Source: a virus
Length of the DNA stretch: 43,790 bases
Reading direction: 5' to 3' (one strand)
Virus record (IMG/VR): IMGVR_UViG_3300020123_000400
Span: 1-43,790 of that record
The notes below the pieces were generated by a model, which saw only the letters and a list, made by a program, of their open reading frames with translations, did no database searches and was not told where the DNA came from. This document shows, in pieces, positions 24,556 to 33,814 of this stretch (position 1 is the first letter of the stretch; each line of letters starts with the position of its first letter). A program made the translations under genes and the position numbers.

Positions 24556-24570
24556 CCCACCCTCCCGCGG

Positions 24571-24798
24571 TTAGCCGTTGTGCTTCGTCTGGTTCGACAG
24601 CACGGTGACGCTGGTGACTACGCACTCGTGCGCCCACCGGACATCATCGCCCGTGTGGATGCCGAAGTTGTAGCCGACCTTGTTGTTGGTGCCGGGAATC
24701 GGCGTGCCGATGACGACCCCGGTCTGCAGAACACCAGCCCCCGGCGAACCGGCGGGCGGCGTGAACGTGCAGAGGTCACCGAGATTTCCGAGAGCCAC
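24571..24798 (-). CDS. Small virion-region protein
   Basis: GTG 24798 with AAGGAG six bases upstream; 75 residues, (M)ALGNLGDLCTFTPPAGSPGA. Beta-rich, Gly/Pro/Thr-rich, predicted soluble. Sits just downstream of a decoration-type protein and the capsid gene. Possibly a minor head protein; no family recognised. Confidence 0.6.
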   Translation of the reverse strand: MALGNLGDLCTFTPPAGSPGAGVLQTGVVIGTPIPGTNNKVGYNFGIHTGDDVRWAHECVVTSVTVLSNQTKHNG

Positions 24799-24892
24799 TG
24801 TCTACTCCTTGTACCCGGAGTGGGTACGAACATACCTGAAAAGGGAACAGCAGGGGCAGGGCGTTGCCGCCCTACCCCCACTGAGGGATTGC

Positions 24893-25381
24893 TTAGGACG
24901 GCGCGACTTCCACACCACCCGTGATCTTGTCCAGCACCTCGGCGATCGACGCAGGCATCTGCATCGTCTTGAGGTTTCCGGCCAGGTCCAGATCGAGCGA
25001 GCCTGTGCCGCTCGCAAACGTCGCGCCGCCGACTGTGGTGTCGGTCGCCGAAGACGCTGCGAGGGGAATGCGATTCCCGACCTGCCCCGGAACGCCTGAC
25101 TGCAGCGTCACGGTTGCGCCCACGATCTTGAGTCCCCGAGCTTCCGGGTTCCTCACGGTCGCGGAACCGAACGTCACACCCGACTGAGCCGGGTTCGCGT
25201 TCACGCAATCGAGCAAGTTCTGCGAGGTGGCCGTCGCGGTGGCGCCAATCTTGACTTCGTTGGCGGTCGCGCCGACTGTCGCGCGCAGGGTGTAGACGAC
25301 CCCTGCGATGGTGATCGTGTCGGCAGCCGTGCCTGCGTTGTTCATCAGGACGGTCTGCGTCGCGAAAGCGGAAAGAGCCAT
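24893..25381 (-). CDS. Head decoration / minor structural protein
   Basis: 162 residues; ATG 25381 with AGGAG upstream. MALSAFATQTVLMNNAGTAA, then ITIAGVVYTLRATVGATANEVKIGATATATSQNLLDCVNA. This GxxYTLxxTxGxTANEVxIG pattern recurs in phage head decoration and tail-associated proteins. The C-terminus is short beta sequence with Thr/Gly turns. The position directly after the major capsid gene supports a decoration role. Confidence 0.62.
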   Translation of the reverse strand: MALSAFATQTVLMNNAGTAADTITIAGVVYTLRATVGATANEVKIGATATATSQNLLDCVNANPAQSGVTFGSATVRNPEARGLKIVGATVTLQSGVPGQVGNRIPLAASSATDTTVGGATFASGTGSLDLDLAGNLKTMQMPASIAEVLDKITGGVEVAPS

Positions 25382-25407
25382 ACTGTTCTCCTAGTCCTCT
25401 CTCACGC

Positions 25408-26391
25408 TTACGGCGTGGTCAGATCGTAGATGCCGAAGTGCGCCTTCTCGTTGTGCACCTTCCAGCCCCACTCCGTCAGGATCATGCGCTTTTCCGCATC
25501 ACCCGTCTTGGCGAGGGGTTCCGTCAGGTACGGACGGAGGAACACGAGGGAGACGAACTCGGGGTCGATGCCGAAGGCATCGCGCCCACGCTGGAACCGG
25601 TTGGGCACGATCGCCAGGATACCGAAGTCCGTCACGTAGACGTCCGCGGCCCCGATGATCGCAGTCTCTTCCACCGCGCTCTGGTAGAAGGTCTTGGTCG
25701 CCACGCCGGTGAAGGCGGACGCCGCGACTTTGTTCGACGGCCCGACCATCAACATCTCGGGCTTGCCACCCTGCGTGTACGCCATCTGCATGCCCGACTT
25801 CAGCATCGACTCGAGGAACGCGGTCTGCGAGCCGTCCGTCCGCGTCGCGGTCGGTACGTTGGTGTAGACAGGGGCGTTGGGGTCGGGGGTCGCCTGTGCG
25901 TAGGCGTTGCCGGCCGACAACGAGTTGGTCTTGATGAACGCGAGCAGCGACGCCGTGGTCCGCGCCACCGTGGTCGACCCGGCCACTGCGGCCTGGTTTG
26001 CCAAGGCGATGAACTCCACGTCGCGCTTCAACTCCGCGGCCTTTTTCGCCAACTGGTAGGCCATTTCCGACTTGCGGCCCGCCTTGTCGACGGCCTCGAG
26101 GGTGCCCGAGACGATCGCGGTTTTGCGGCTGATCTGCACGTAGTTGCCTACGCGAACAGTCGGAGAATCGACGTCGAACGGATTGACGTCGTCGCCTTCC
26201 AACTGCGCGTTGAGACCGGCCGTCGCGAGGACGTCGGTCTGCCACTCGAAGAACGTCTGCAGGGCCTGGCCCTTTTTGGCGTTCGAGGTGAGCGGCGTGT
26301 CCTTCGGACTGATGTTGTAAATGGCGTCCGAGAGGTCTTCGCGGATACCCTTCGCATCAAAAGTCGTGAAGGTGTTGGTCAGAATGGACAC
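25408..26391 (-). CDS. Major capsid protein, DUF5309 / SU10-like
   Basis: 327 residues from GTG 26391. MSILTNTFTTFDAKGIREDL, SDAIYNISPKDTPLTSNAKKG and the C-terminal RMILTEWGWKVHNEKAHFGIYDL fit the DUF5309 family, which includes the major head protein of SU10-type podoviruses. HK97-type fold expected. Preceded by the scaffold gene, as usual. The start codon lacks a close ribosome site (GGGGAG is about 14 bases off), so high expression may depend on coupling to the scaffold stop. Confidence 0.88.
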   Translation of the reverse strand: MSILTNTFTTFDAKGIREDLSDAIYNISPKDTPLTSNAKKGQALQTFFEWQTDVLATAGLNAQLEGDDVNPFDVDSPTVRVGNYVQISRKTAIVSGTLEAVDKAGRKSEMAYQLAKKAAELKRDVEFIALANQAAVAGSTTVARTTASLLAFIKTNSLSAGNAYAQATPDPNAPVYTNVPTATRTDGSQTAFLESMLKSGMQMAYTQGGKPEMLMVGPSNKVAASAFTGVATKTFYQSAVEETAIIGAADVYVTDFGILAIVPNRFQRGRDAFGIDPEFVSLVFLRPYLTEPLAKTGDAEKRMILTEWGWKVHNEKAHFGIYDLTTP

Positions 26392-26423
26392 TGCGGTTGC
26401 GCTTTCTCCCCACTCGGTTCTGG

Positions 26424-27419
26424 TTAGATCAGATGCTCGAGTACCTTTGCGAGGGTCTCGACGCGACCTGTCTTCTTGTGGTCACCAAAGGCGCGCGACT
26501 TCTCGTCGGCCGGTTTCTTCGGAGCGGGAGCGGAGCCGGGACCTGCCGGCTTCAACTTCGGCCTCGTCGGTGTGACGGTGCTGCCCTTCGTCTCCACCTC
26601 GTGCCACCGCATCGCGTTGCGGAGTCCGATGACCACGCGGGCATCCGAGACGTTGTTGATCTCGTCGTCCGTGAGGCCCAGGACGTTCCGGGCGTACTCC
26701 TTGATCTTGGCCTTCTCCGCCTTCCGTACGGTATCGTCATGCCACCCGGGAATCGCTTCGAGCAGTTTGCGACCCTGCTCTTCGCGGTAGGTCTCGAGGT
26801 GCTTCTCCGCCGCCTCCTGCTGCTCTTTCACAAGCTGCTGTTGGTGGGCGTGGACGGCGTCATACTGGCGCTTGAACGTCGTGTACTCGGCGTGGGCCGC
26901 GGCGAATTGCTCCGGCGTCATCTGCGTGCGAAGGACGTCCCAATTGGGCTCCGTCGGCACGAGCGCCACCATCGCCTGCTTCACCTCTTCGAGTTGTCCG
27001 ATGTTCTGCTGTCGCGCTTCACTCGCGAGACGTTCCGCGGCCTCGGCCTTTTTCCGGGCCTCGGCTGCCGCTTGCGTCTTCTGAGTGTAATCCCGCTGGC
27101 GCATGTAGCCGAGATACGCCTCGTCCTCCGTCACCTCGACCTCTTGACCGTCGATCGTCAGCTTGCGGCTGCGAACTTCCGGTTGGGGCTCGGTGCCTTC
27201 GGGCGTCGGCTCTGCGTCCTGCGCCGGCTCGGTTTCGACTTGCGTCTCAACCGCGTCGGGGGTCGGCTCGGGGGTCGGGGTGACCTCCGCGTCTACCTCG
27301 GTATCCTCTGGCTCCTGTGCTCCCTCGGGGGAGAGAAGTCCGCGGATAACGTCTGCTGCATGGTCGACGCTGGCGAGAGCCTTGGCGCCGGCCTTCGGGA
27401 GAATGGCTTCTCCTGGCAT
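26424..27419 (-). CDS. Capsid scaffolding protein
   Basis: 331 residues, ATG 27419. Acidic, Pro/Glu-rich N-terminal third (EPEDTEVDAEVTPTPEPTPD), then RKLTIDGQEVEVTEDEAYLGYM, a long Lys/Ala/Glu/Gln coiled coil (QAAAEARKKAEAAERLASEA), and a basic C-terminus. This composition and the position directly before the capsid gene are typical of scaffolding proteins that guide procapsid assembly. A conserved motif with TTGACA lies immediately upstream (27423-27443). Confidence 0.82.
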   Translation of the reverse strand: MPGEAILPKAGAKALASVDHAADVIRGLLSPEGAQEPEDTEVDAEVTPTPEPTPDAVETQVETEPAQDAEPTPEGTEPQPEVRSRKLTIDGQEVEVTEDEAYLGYMRQRDYTQKTQAAAEARKKAEAAERLASEARQQNIGQLEEVKQAMVALVPTEPNWDVLRTQMTPEQFAAAHAEYTTFKRQYDAVHAHQQQLVKEQQEAAEKHLETYREEQGRKLLEAIPGWHDDTVRKAEKAKIKEYARNVLGLTDDEINNVSDARVVIGLRNAMRWHEVETKGSTVTPTRPKLKPAGPGSAPAPKKPADEKSRAFGDHKKTGRVETLAKVLEHLI

Positions 27420-27422
27420 ATA

Positions 27423-27443
27423 TAATCTAACCTCTCTGTCAAG
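27423..27443 (-). promoter_or_regulatory. Shared TTGACA-N5-GTTAGATTA motif before scaffold gene
   Basis: Read on the - strand: CTTGACA, five bases, GTTAGATTA. The same arrangement lies at 40371-40391 upstream of TerS, with 18 of 21 positions identical. TTGACA is a perfect -35-like hexamer, but a sigma70-like -10 at the usual distance is poor here. If TAGATT acts as the -10, transcription would begin at or inside the scaffold ATG (leaderless). It may instead bind a phage regulator. Confidence 0.4.
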
Positions 27444-27461
27444 TGGATTCGGTTGGTTCGG

Positions 27462-27734
27462 TTACTGCCCCACTTTAGCAGCCCGAACTCCTGCGTCCAT
27501 CATCTGTTGCAACCTGCCCTCCATCAGCCGGAGGCCCTGCAGCAGCGTGTACGCGCTCTCCCGCGCCTCGAGCGTTTTGCTGTCGGCCCAAGTGCGAATA
27601 CAGTCGTCTGCCATGCCCTCCACCAACTGCTTGAACCGCTCGTCCTCGACGAGCATCGCCACCCACTGCGCGTCCTGCACGAGTTGCTCGGGTGACTTCT
27701 TTGGCTTCGCCGACGTCAGTTGCAGTCGTATCAT
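27462..27734 (-). CDS. Small helical hypothetical protein
   Basis: ATG 27734 with GGAGAG seven bases upstream; 90 residues, MIRLQLTSAKPKKSPEQLVQ. Predicted all-helical with charged and Leu/Met-rich heptads (YTLLQGLRLMEGRLQQMMDAG). Lies between portal-region genes and the scaffold. No family recognised; a head-assembly role is possible. Confidence 0.65.
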   Translation of the reverse strand: MIRLQLTSAKPKKSPEQLVQDAQWVAMLVEDERFKQLVEGMADDCIRTWADSKTLEARESAYTLLQGLRLMEGRLQQMMDAGVRAAKVGQ

Positions 27735-27807
27735 GTCCCCACTCTCCGAGTGTTTTGCCTACGTCTCGTCCTGTGTGCGTCGATGCGCGCGACGCTGGTA
27801 TCCTGCC

Positions 27808-27987
27808 TTAGTCAATTCGCCGCCCCGGGACATTCACCATCCGCACGCCGCATCGTCCACACACTATCTCGCGACCGTATCGCAAAAACAGCCATCCTTT
27901 GTGGCCGTATACGCATTGCTCGGGCATTGCGGGCGCTTCGCCGTACCCGATCTCCGACGCGTCGGGCGAGTGACCATCTTCAGCCAT
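27808..27987 (-). CDS. 59-residue zinc-ribbon-like protein
   Basis: ATG 27987 overlaps the end of the preceding gene by eight bases; product begins MAEDGHSPDASEIGYGEAPA. The second half has CVYGHKGW, then IVCGRCGVRM: C-x3-H and C-x2-C, spaced like a small zinc ribbon. The TAA is followed by a 73-bp gap before the next gene. Many podoviruses carry tiny zinc ribbons near the portal; function unknown. Confidence 0.6.
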   Translation of the reverse strand: MAEDGHSPDASEIGYGEAPAMPEQCVYGHKGWLFLRYGREIVCGRCGVRMVNVPGRRID

Positions 27988-28414
27988 CGAGTTCTCCTAG
28001 CTCGAGCAGGATCGAGATGATGACGTGCTCTTCCGTCGCTTCGTCGACGGCCGCTAACTCCGCCACGCGCTGCGGCGGAAAGAGCATCTCGTCGATCTCT
28101 CGTACGATCGCGGCGGCGTGAGCGGTCGGCGCGGGTCGGAACGCGACCCGTGCTGCCTGCTCGAGTTGCGCCTTCGCGACCGCCTTCGCGGCCTTCCGAG
28201 CCTTCGCCTCGCTCGGCTGGTTCTCGACGACGACGCGGGTCGCCAGCTTGGGCGGCGACGCCGAGATGACGTCCTGCGAGGCGGGACGCCTGACCGTGCG
28301 CCCGGACTGATAGACGTCGTAGACGAACCGGCGGCGCTTCGGCGGAGGTGGACCGCCTCCTCCCGCCTTCGCCGAGGTCGGTGCTTTCTTGCTTCCCCAC
28401 CAGAGAAGAATCAT
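27980..28414 (-). CDS. Hypothetical protein of portal region
   Basis: 144 residues; ATG 28414 abuts the stop of the preceding gene. Low-complexity, basic Gly/Pro N-terminus (KAGGGGPPPPKRRRFVYDVY), then Ala/Lys-rich helix (EAKARKAAKAVAKAQLEQAA) and an acidic C-terminus. The basic linker followed by a helix suggests contact with DNA or an acidic partner. No family recognised. Confidence 0.55.
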   Translation of the reverse strand: MILLWWGSKKAPTSAKAGGGGPPPPKRRRFVYDVYQSGRTVRRPASQDVISASPPKLATRVVVENQPSEAKARKAAKAVAKAQLEQAARVAFRPAPTAHAAAIVREIDEMLFPPQRVAELAAVDEATEEHVIISILLELGELDG

Positions 28415-29422
28415 CTAGTACTCGAAGCCGACGAGTGTCACGCTTACCGTGCCGGTAGCGGTCGACTCAACGTGTGAAATACCGATTTGCTGGGCCGCCG
28501 CAACTTCGATACCGTCAGGAAAGGAGATGTCGTCGACATTGATGTCTTCCGCGATCGCTCCATTGGATGCAATTTCTAACAGCGCCAAGATCGGCGATGT
28601 CGCCAAGACGCTGGCCGCGGTTCGCAGTCGAATGCGTCCGCTGACGATTGTGGTTGTCGATGCTCGTACGGAGGCTTTCAGCACCTGCAGGCGAAGCGTT
28701 TTCCCTGTCGTTACCGTATACGACGTACCGGTTGTGACGGTGCCGCCCTTGTTGATCGTCATCGTCGCGAGCGCTTCTGCGGCGATGCCGGCCGCGCGAT
28801 CAATCGTGATGCAGACGAACGTTCGCCCGGAATCTTTCGCGTCCTGTACGCCAACTAGGGTCGCTGGCTGCGTGCCTTTCGCGGCGACGAGAATCGACCC
28901 GCCAACTGTGTCCTTGATGTTGAACGGCCCCGACTGCACCACAGCAACTGCGTTCGCGGAGCCGCCGATTCCCGTTCCCTCGATCTTGACGGCGTGGTTC
29001 GTCGAGTCCCAGATGTCGCCGAAGATTTTGATGAGACCGCGCAGCTTTGCCGAGAGCGTGCCTGCGGTGTCGCCAGTAACCGCCGCATCCGCGTTCGCAC
29101 CCTGGTTGACGTTGGCGCCGTCGGCGACCGTAGTCGCCACCGTCCCCGTCACCGTCTGCGAATCCGCCGGCTTCGTGCGCGTCGACAGCGCCACGTCGAG
29201 GTTGTCCGTCTTCGCCTTGATGAGCGCAAGCGTCGCCTCCGTACTCGCCCCGGTGGGCAGGGGCAAGGAGGTGGCGGAGACGGCGAGCGCGGTTGCGCCG
29301 TCATTGACGACGGCGACACGCTGCCGATCGACTGTTCCCGCCCCCGTCACAACCGTCGTGACGTCGATTGGGTTACCGGCGGAGGCGTCGGGGGTGGAAG
29401 TAAAGGCTACCGCGTCAGCCAT
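28415..29422 (-). CDS. Structural beta-rich protein
   Basis: 335 residues; ATG 29422 overlaps the portal stop. Thr/Ala/Val-rich with repeated strands, for example TVTGTVATTVADGANVNQGA, VVQSGPFNIKDTVGGSILVA and LRLQVLKASVRASTTTIVSG. The C-terminal part ends in TGTVSVTLVGFEY. It looks like a virion surface or head-fibre-type protein placed just after the portal. No catalytic motif. Confidence 0.6.
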   Translation of the reverse strand: MADAVAFTSTPDASAGNPIDVTTVVTGAGTVDRQRVAVVNDGATALAVSATSLPLPTGASTEATLALIKAKTDNLDVALSTRTKPADSQTVTGTVATTVADGANVNQGANADAAVTGDTAGTLSAKLRGLIKIFGDIWDSTNHAVKIEGTGIGGSANAVAVVQSGPFNIKDTVGGSILVAAKGTQPATLVGVQDAKDSGRTFVCITIDRAAGIAAEALATMTINKGGTVTTGTSYTVTTGKTLRLQVLKASVRASTTTIVSGRIRLRTAASVLATSPILALLEIASNGAIAEDINVDDISFPDGIEVAAAQQIGISHVESTATGTVSVTLVGFEY

Positions 29423-32019
29423 TAGCTACCGGCCTTCTCGTGGGCGATGACAACCCGTACCGTCTTCGTGCCCTTGTTGTCGGTGGCGGCGTCGGCGCCG
29501 GCTTTGACGCCGGCCTCGAGGGAGTGCTTCTCCCGCTGGATGTCCGCCTGCAGGTCCTGCTGGCGAATCGCAATCTTGTTTGTCGCCTCGATCTGCAGGC
29601 GCTGCGTCTCGACGGTGGCCGCCAACTGCTCGAGCTTGAACTGGAAGTCCATCGCGGCCTGCTGCCGGTCGAGTACATGGTCGGCCTGCAGCTTCTGCAA
29701 CTGAATCTCGAGGGCGTGCATCTTCGCAGCGGCATCGGCCTGCTGCTTCTCCGACTTTTGCTGTGTCTCGGCGGCCATCTGCTGTACCTTCGCGTCGGCC
29801 TTCTGCTTCTCCGCCTGCGCGATGAGCATGTTGGGATCGCCCGTCTGCTGTTGCGGCGGCTGCCAGTCCGCCTTCACGTCCTGCACGAACGACTCGGCGT
29901 CCATCCGACCGCGCAGCTTCATCATCTCGACGATGACGTCGCGATAGTTCTTCGGCGAGAAGACGGGCTGGTTCATGCCCAACTGCGCGAACGCCTGCTC
30001 CATCCGCGTCGCCAGGTCCGCCATCGTCTCGTACTTCTGCTCGTCGAGGCCGCCGCCGATCGCCACGTTCACGACGACGTCGAGGCCCGACTGCCACGAG
30101 CGCGGATCGAGTTCAACGTACGCGCCGTTCGACAGGCGCGTCATCCGTGCCGGCGCCTGGTTCTCCACCAGCAACTCGAGGATGCCGCGGAAGAGCGGGG
30201 CCACGCCCATCTCCGCAAAGATGCGGGCGATGCTCTCGATGTGCGCCTGCGCGGCAGTGATCGCCGCGATGGCAGCCGTGCGCGTAGTCGACTGCAACGA
30301 GCCGGCGTCCATCGCCGCCATGTCTTTCGACACGCCGGTGCGCCGCTCTTTAACGTCGCGGTAGAAGTCGAGGACGGCCAGCGCCTCGCGGCCGACGAAG
30401 TTGTGCTCGATCGGCCAGACGGCGCCGGGGGAGCGCGCCCGAATCGGGGCGCTGATCTCCGTCGCCAGGATGTCTTCGAGGTTCGCATCTCCGTCGACGT
30501 AGCCGAGCCGCGGATGGATCGACAGCGCCAGCGAGTTGTTCATCGCCCGCGCGATCGACGACATCACTAGCTGCAGGTCCATCGTGTAGTCGGAGAATCC
30601 CTGCCCAACGATCGTGTGGGGCTCGGGGTCGGGGCAGATGACGGCGAACGGCCGCCGCGCACATGCCTCGTTTTCGATGACGTGGTAGCCCGGACCCAGC
30701 GTGACGATCTTGCGAAGTTCGGCGATGCCGTCCCCGTCGACGTCCATGAAGGGATACGACTCGATGTACAGCGCCTTCTGCGTCGCAATCGGGCCGATCG
30801 CCGACGTGTCGGGCTTGACGATGTGCTGCCGGGCGATCTCTTCCTGGTTCATGTCGAGGGAGACGTCCTTGAACGCCCACTCCTCGATCGTGTCCTCATC
30901 GACGCCGATCGCGAGCAACTGCGACCGCGTCAATTCCGTTCGGTGCGCCACCATCAGCGCCACGCCGGGCTGCGAGGAGTCGTCGGAGATCGACCGCGCC
31001 CCGCGGGTGAACAGGTACTCCTCGGGGGGCAGGGGGATGAGCCGAATCTTGCCCTGCTTCCGGGTCCGAGTGAAGTCGACGTCGAAGAGCGGCGCGCCGG
31101 GGGCGGACAGATCGCTCCGGCGAACGGCGTCCGTACGGACTTCGTCGTCCTGCTGCAGCAGCACGACGGCCTGCGCCGTCAATCCGGTCGCCTCGTAAGC
31201 GCGCGTCTCGACGGTGTCGTCGTACCAGTACTTCATAATGCCCAGCCGCTTCACCAGCGCGTCCTTGAACCACGACCACAGCGCGAGGAACCAGCGGTTG
31301 TCGACCTCGAGGACGACCTTGTTGACGTAGTTCGTCGCGTCCCGCGCCATCTCGACCTGGCTCGCGTTCGTCGGCGAGTACTCGACCGCGCCACGGGGGC
31401 CGGTGAAGATACGCATCAGCGACGGCATCACGTATAGGACGGCGTCGCGCAATTCGGTCAGGATGACCTTCGACTGCCCCTCCTGCTCGTTGCCGAACGG
31501 CTCGCCCTGGTAGTACTTCGTCGCGAGGGCTCGGAAGGGTGAGAGTTCCTGGTCCGTGTACTCGATCGCGTCCCACAATAGCTTGTGCACGGCGGACTGC
31601 ACTTCGCCGTCCGACATCGGCACGGGCTCCGAGATCGCCTTCTCCGGCTCGCCTGGCGCGGACTCGCCGTGTGCGGCGACGCCACCGACGGCATCCTCGT
31701 CGTGCTCGGTCGGCTCGAGACCCACGACGCCGGTGTCGGTGTCCTGAGGCTTCGGCACGGCGGAGCCGGTCTGGATGTCGCGGTTCGTGCGCTGGTTCGG
31801 CGCCGATCCCTGGCCGCCCGCGCGCACCTTGTCGCCACCCTGCGACGTGACGCGCAACTCACCGGTGTTCCGGTTGCGTCGCACGGCCTGCAGCGTCGCC
31901 TCGACGTCGGTCGTGTCCTGGTCGTCGCGATCCTCCTGCAGGAGACCGCCACGGGTACGCGAACGCCGCAGCTTGTCACGAGCGGTTATCCCTTGACCTT
32001 CGTCCGCTGGACTTCTCAT
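29422..32019 (-). CDS. Portal protein
   Basis: 865 residues from ATG 32019. The portal core begins near SAVHKLLWDAIEYTDQELSPFRALATKYY, with YEYSPTN/EMARDATNYVNKVVLE-type sequence, the acidic DVDGDGIAELRKIVTLG stretch, and MDLQLVMSSIARAMNNSLALSIHPR. A long C-terminal coiled coil of about 130 residues (EKQKADAKVQQMAAETQQKS) follows, like the barrel helices of P22-type portals. The first 135 residues are acidic and low-complexity; MSDGEVQS at 31617, behind GGAG, is an alternative start. It forms the dodecameric DNA channel. Confidence 0.88.
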   Translation of the reverse strand: MRSPADEGQGITARDKLRRSRTRGGLLQEDRDDQDTTDVEATLQAVRRNRNTGELRVTSQGGDKVRAGGQGSAPNQRTNRDIQTGSAVPKPQDTDTGVVGLEPTEHDEDAVGGVAAHGESAPGEPEKAISEPVPMSDGEVQSAVHKLLWDAIEYTDQELSPFRALATKYYQGEPFGNEQEGQSKVILTELRDAVLYVMPSLMRIFTGPRGAVEYSPTNASQVEMARDATNYVNKVVLEVDNRWFLALWSWFKDALVKRLGIMKYWYDDTVETRAYEATGLTAQAVVLLQQDDEVRTDAVRRSDLSAPGAPLFDVDFTRTRKQGKIRLIPLPPEEYLFTRGARSISDDSSQPGVALMVAHRTELTRSQLLAIGVDEDTIEEWAFKDVSLDMNQEEIARQHIVKPDTSAIGPIATQKALYIESYPFMDVDGDGIAELRKIVTLGPGYHVIENEACARRPFAVICPDPEPHTIVGQGFSDYTMDLQLVMSSIARAMNNSLALSIHPRLGYVDGDANLEDILATEISAPIRARSPGAVWPIEHNFVGREALAVLDFYRDVKERRTGVSKDMAAMDAGSLQSTTRTAAIAAITAAQAHIESIARIFAEMGVAPLFRGILELLVENQAPARMTRLSNGAYVELDPRSWQSGLDVVVNVAIGGGLDEQKYETMADLATRMEQAFAQLGMNQPVFSPKNYRDVIVEMMKLRGRMDAESFVQDVKADWQPPQQQTGDPNMLIAQAEKQKADAKVQQMAAETQQKSEKQQADAAAKMHALEIQLQKLQADHVLDRQQAAMDFQFKLEQLAATVETQRLQIEATNKIAIRQQDLQADIQREKHSLEAGVKAGADAATDNKGTKTVRVVIAHEKAGS

Positions 32020-32038
32020 AAACGCGGTCGGCGTAGAG

Positions 32039-32308
32039 TTACCCTCTATTCGTGTGCTTTACGCCCCAACCGGTTTCGAGTTCTTCGACTCGCTTTATCC
32101 GGTTGCAGTTAGCGCAAAGAAGTTGGTAGAGTCCAGACTCTGCTTGAGTCGCGACTCGTTTGTAATATCGAACAGGATCATTGTCGAGCGATCGGTCTTT
32201 ACGACCTCCGCCGAACACATGATCTATACAGAGAACACGCTCGTCAGTAATGCCGCAACGCCTACATGCGCCGCCCAGAAGCGCGTGAGCTGCACGTTTG
32301 TACCGCAA
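32039..32308 (-). CDS. HNH endonuclease
   Basis: TTG start at 32308 behind AGGGA; 89 residues. CRRCGITDERVLCIDHVFGGG and LLCANCNRIKR give the CxxC...DHV...CxxCN core of HNH enzymes. The frame is open further upstream, with residues like KQTREYFRERR, to a stop at about 32350, so translation may start earlier. Its third-position G+C is lower than in the flanking genes, as expected for a mobile nuclease inserted between TerL and portal. Confidence 0.75.
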   Translation of the reverse strand: MRYKRAAHALLGGACRRCGITDERVLCIDHVFGGGRKDRSLDNDPVRYYKRVATQAESGLYQLLCANCNRIKRVEELETGWGVKHTNRG

Positions 32309-32340
32309 ACGACGTTCCCTGAAGTACTCGCGTGTCTGCT

Positions 32341-33813
32341 TCAGACAAGCCCCCTATTCGGCCTCGCGATGTGCGAGCGCCACGCAGTCTGTTGCGGGCC
32401 GCGGAGGAGTGTGATCTCGTCCGTGGCGAGGGTGAGCAGGAAGGCTTCCGCAATGTCGGGGGACCGGAAGCCACGCTTCTTCAACTCGTCCTTCGACTCG
32501 GCGATGATCTTGTTCCCCTTGCCGGGCCGGTACTTGTACTTCGTGCGGGTTAACTCGCCAACCAGGTCGTCGTCGTTCGTCGGCCGCTTGTAGTACTCGG
32601 GGATCGAGCAATTCAAGCCGGCAAAGAACTCCTTGCCCTTGAACCAGAGTTCGGTCCGCAGGTTGACGTACTTGTCTTCGTTCACCGTCGCCGGCGACTC
32701 GCCCACGTTGATGCCGCGGACGGGCAGGCCGAGTTCGCGCAGGCGGTCGACGACGCCGCCGCCCATCCCGATCTCGTCGATGTTGATCTCGCGAGGCCGT
32801 AGATGCGGCGGGGTGGCGTCGTACTCCACCTTCACCTTCGCCGCGACGGCCATCAGATCGAGGCCCGTCCACCAGCGAATCGGCTCGAGGAGCACGCGCC
32901 CCTGCCGCTTGGCAAGGGCCGAACGGTCCATACCGAAGCGGGCCACGTCGAGGCCCCAGACGACTGCCGTCGTGGGCGACTGAATGATGTCTCGGCCGAC
33001 CGCAGCCGAGGCCGAGGCCCAGGCGATGATCGTATCGGCGTCCGTCGTCGGGAACTCCCCGAGGATGCGGACGCGATACTCGTTCGACTCCGTCCCCCAG
33101 GAGCGCTCGACGAACTCGACGTAGTCTTTCGACACGCCGGGGATGTCGAGGGAGGAGACGTGAATCGTGTGCCAGATGTCGGCGTTCTTCGTGTGCGTAT
33201 CGTAGAAGAACCCCTGCCCCTTCAGCGGGTTGCCGGCGAGCAGCGTCGTCGCATGCTCCCCCGACATCGACCCCCCGGCCGACTCGAAGATTTTGTTCGC
33301 GACGCCCGACGCCTCGTCCGCGATCAGCAAGACGTTCGCCGAGTGGATGCCCTGCAGGGCCTCCGGCTGCTCCGGGCGCGCGGTGGCGATCGTGATGTAG
33401 GAGTCCGCCGGCCGCTCGCAGTGCTCGGCGCGGTCGTGCCCGATCACGATCAGATCGCGCATCCACGGATACTTCAGCCGCGCGTGCCAGGACTTGAAGT
33501 CCGCCCAGAGCACGTTGAAGAGTTGCTTCTCCGTCGGCGCGGTGATCGCGGTGCGCTGCGGGAAGCGAAACAGGATGTGGTGCAGGGCGAGGAGCGACAG
33601 CCCGGTCGACTTGCCGACCCCGTGACCGGATCGCACCGAGATGTATCGCTCGCGAGCGTCGTAGGCGGCGAACATCTCCTGCTGCCACAAGTACAGGTCC
33701 TGCATCTCCACCGGCCAGGTGAAGCACTCGCGCACGAACAACTCGGCGCTCGGGCCGTAGCGTTCGCGGAAGACGACGATCGGGTTCTTCTCCGCCCCCA
33801 CCGGTGCCGTCAT
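32341..33813 (-). CDS. Terminase large subunit (TerL)
   Basis: 490 residues. The ATPase domain has Walker A SGHGVGKST at residues 62-70 and Walker B VLLIADE at 161-167, followed by the coupling-type LLAGNP motif. The RNase H-like nuclease has GLDVARFGMDRS, INIDEIGMGGGVVDRL and SPDIAEAFLLTL, giving the Asp triad. It packages DNA with TerS and the portal. It starts one base before the histidine phosphatase stop and is followed by an HNH gene. Confidence 0.94.
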   Translation of the reverse strand: MTAPVGAEKNPIVVFRERYGPSAELFVRECFTWPVEMQDLYLWQQEMFAAYDARERYISVRSGHGVGKSTGLSLLALHHILFRFPQRTAITAPTEKQLFNVLWADFKSWHARLKYPWMRDLIVIGHDRAEHCERPADSYITIATARPEQPEALQGIHSANVLLIADEASGVANKIFESAGGSMSGEHATTLLAGNPLKGQGFFYDTHTKNADIWHTIHVSSLDIPGVSKDYVEFVERSWGTESNEYRVRILGEFPTTDADTIIAWASASAAVGRDIIQSPTTAVVWGLDVARFGMDRSALAKRQGRVLLEPIRWWTGLDLMAVAAKVKVEYDATPPHLRPREINIDEIGMGGGVVDRLRELGLPVRGINVGESPATVNEDKYVNLRTELWFKGKEFFAGLNCSIPEYYKRPTNDDDLVGELTRTKYKYRPGKGNKIIAESKDELKKRGFRSPDIAEAFLLTLATDEITLLRGPQQTAWRSHIARPNRGLV

Positions 33814-33814
33814 G

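Noticed and set aside
27864-28400. 178-residue - strand frame
   Set aside because: Out of frame with the coupled genes at 27980 and 27808, Arg-rich, and no ribosome site.
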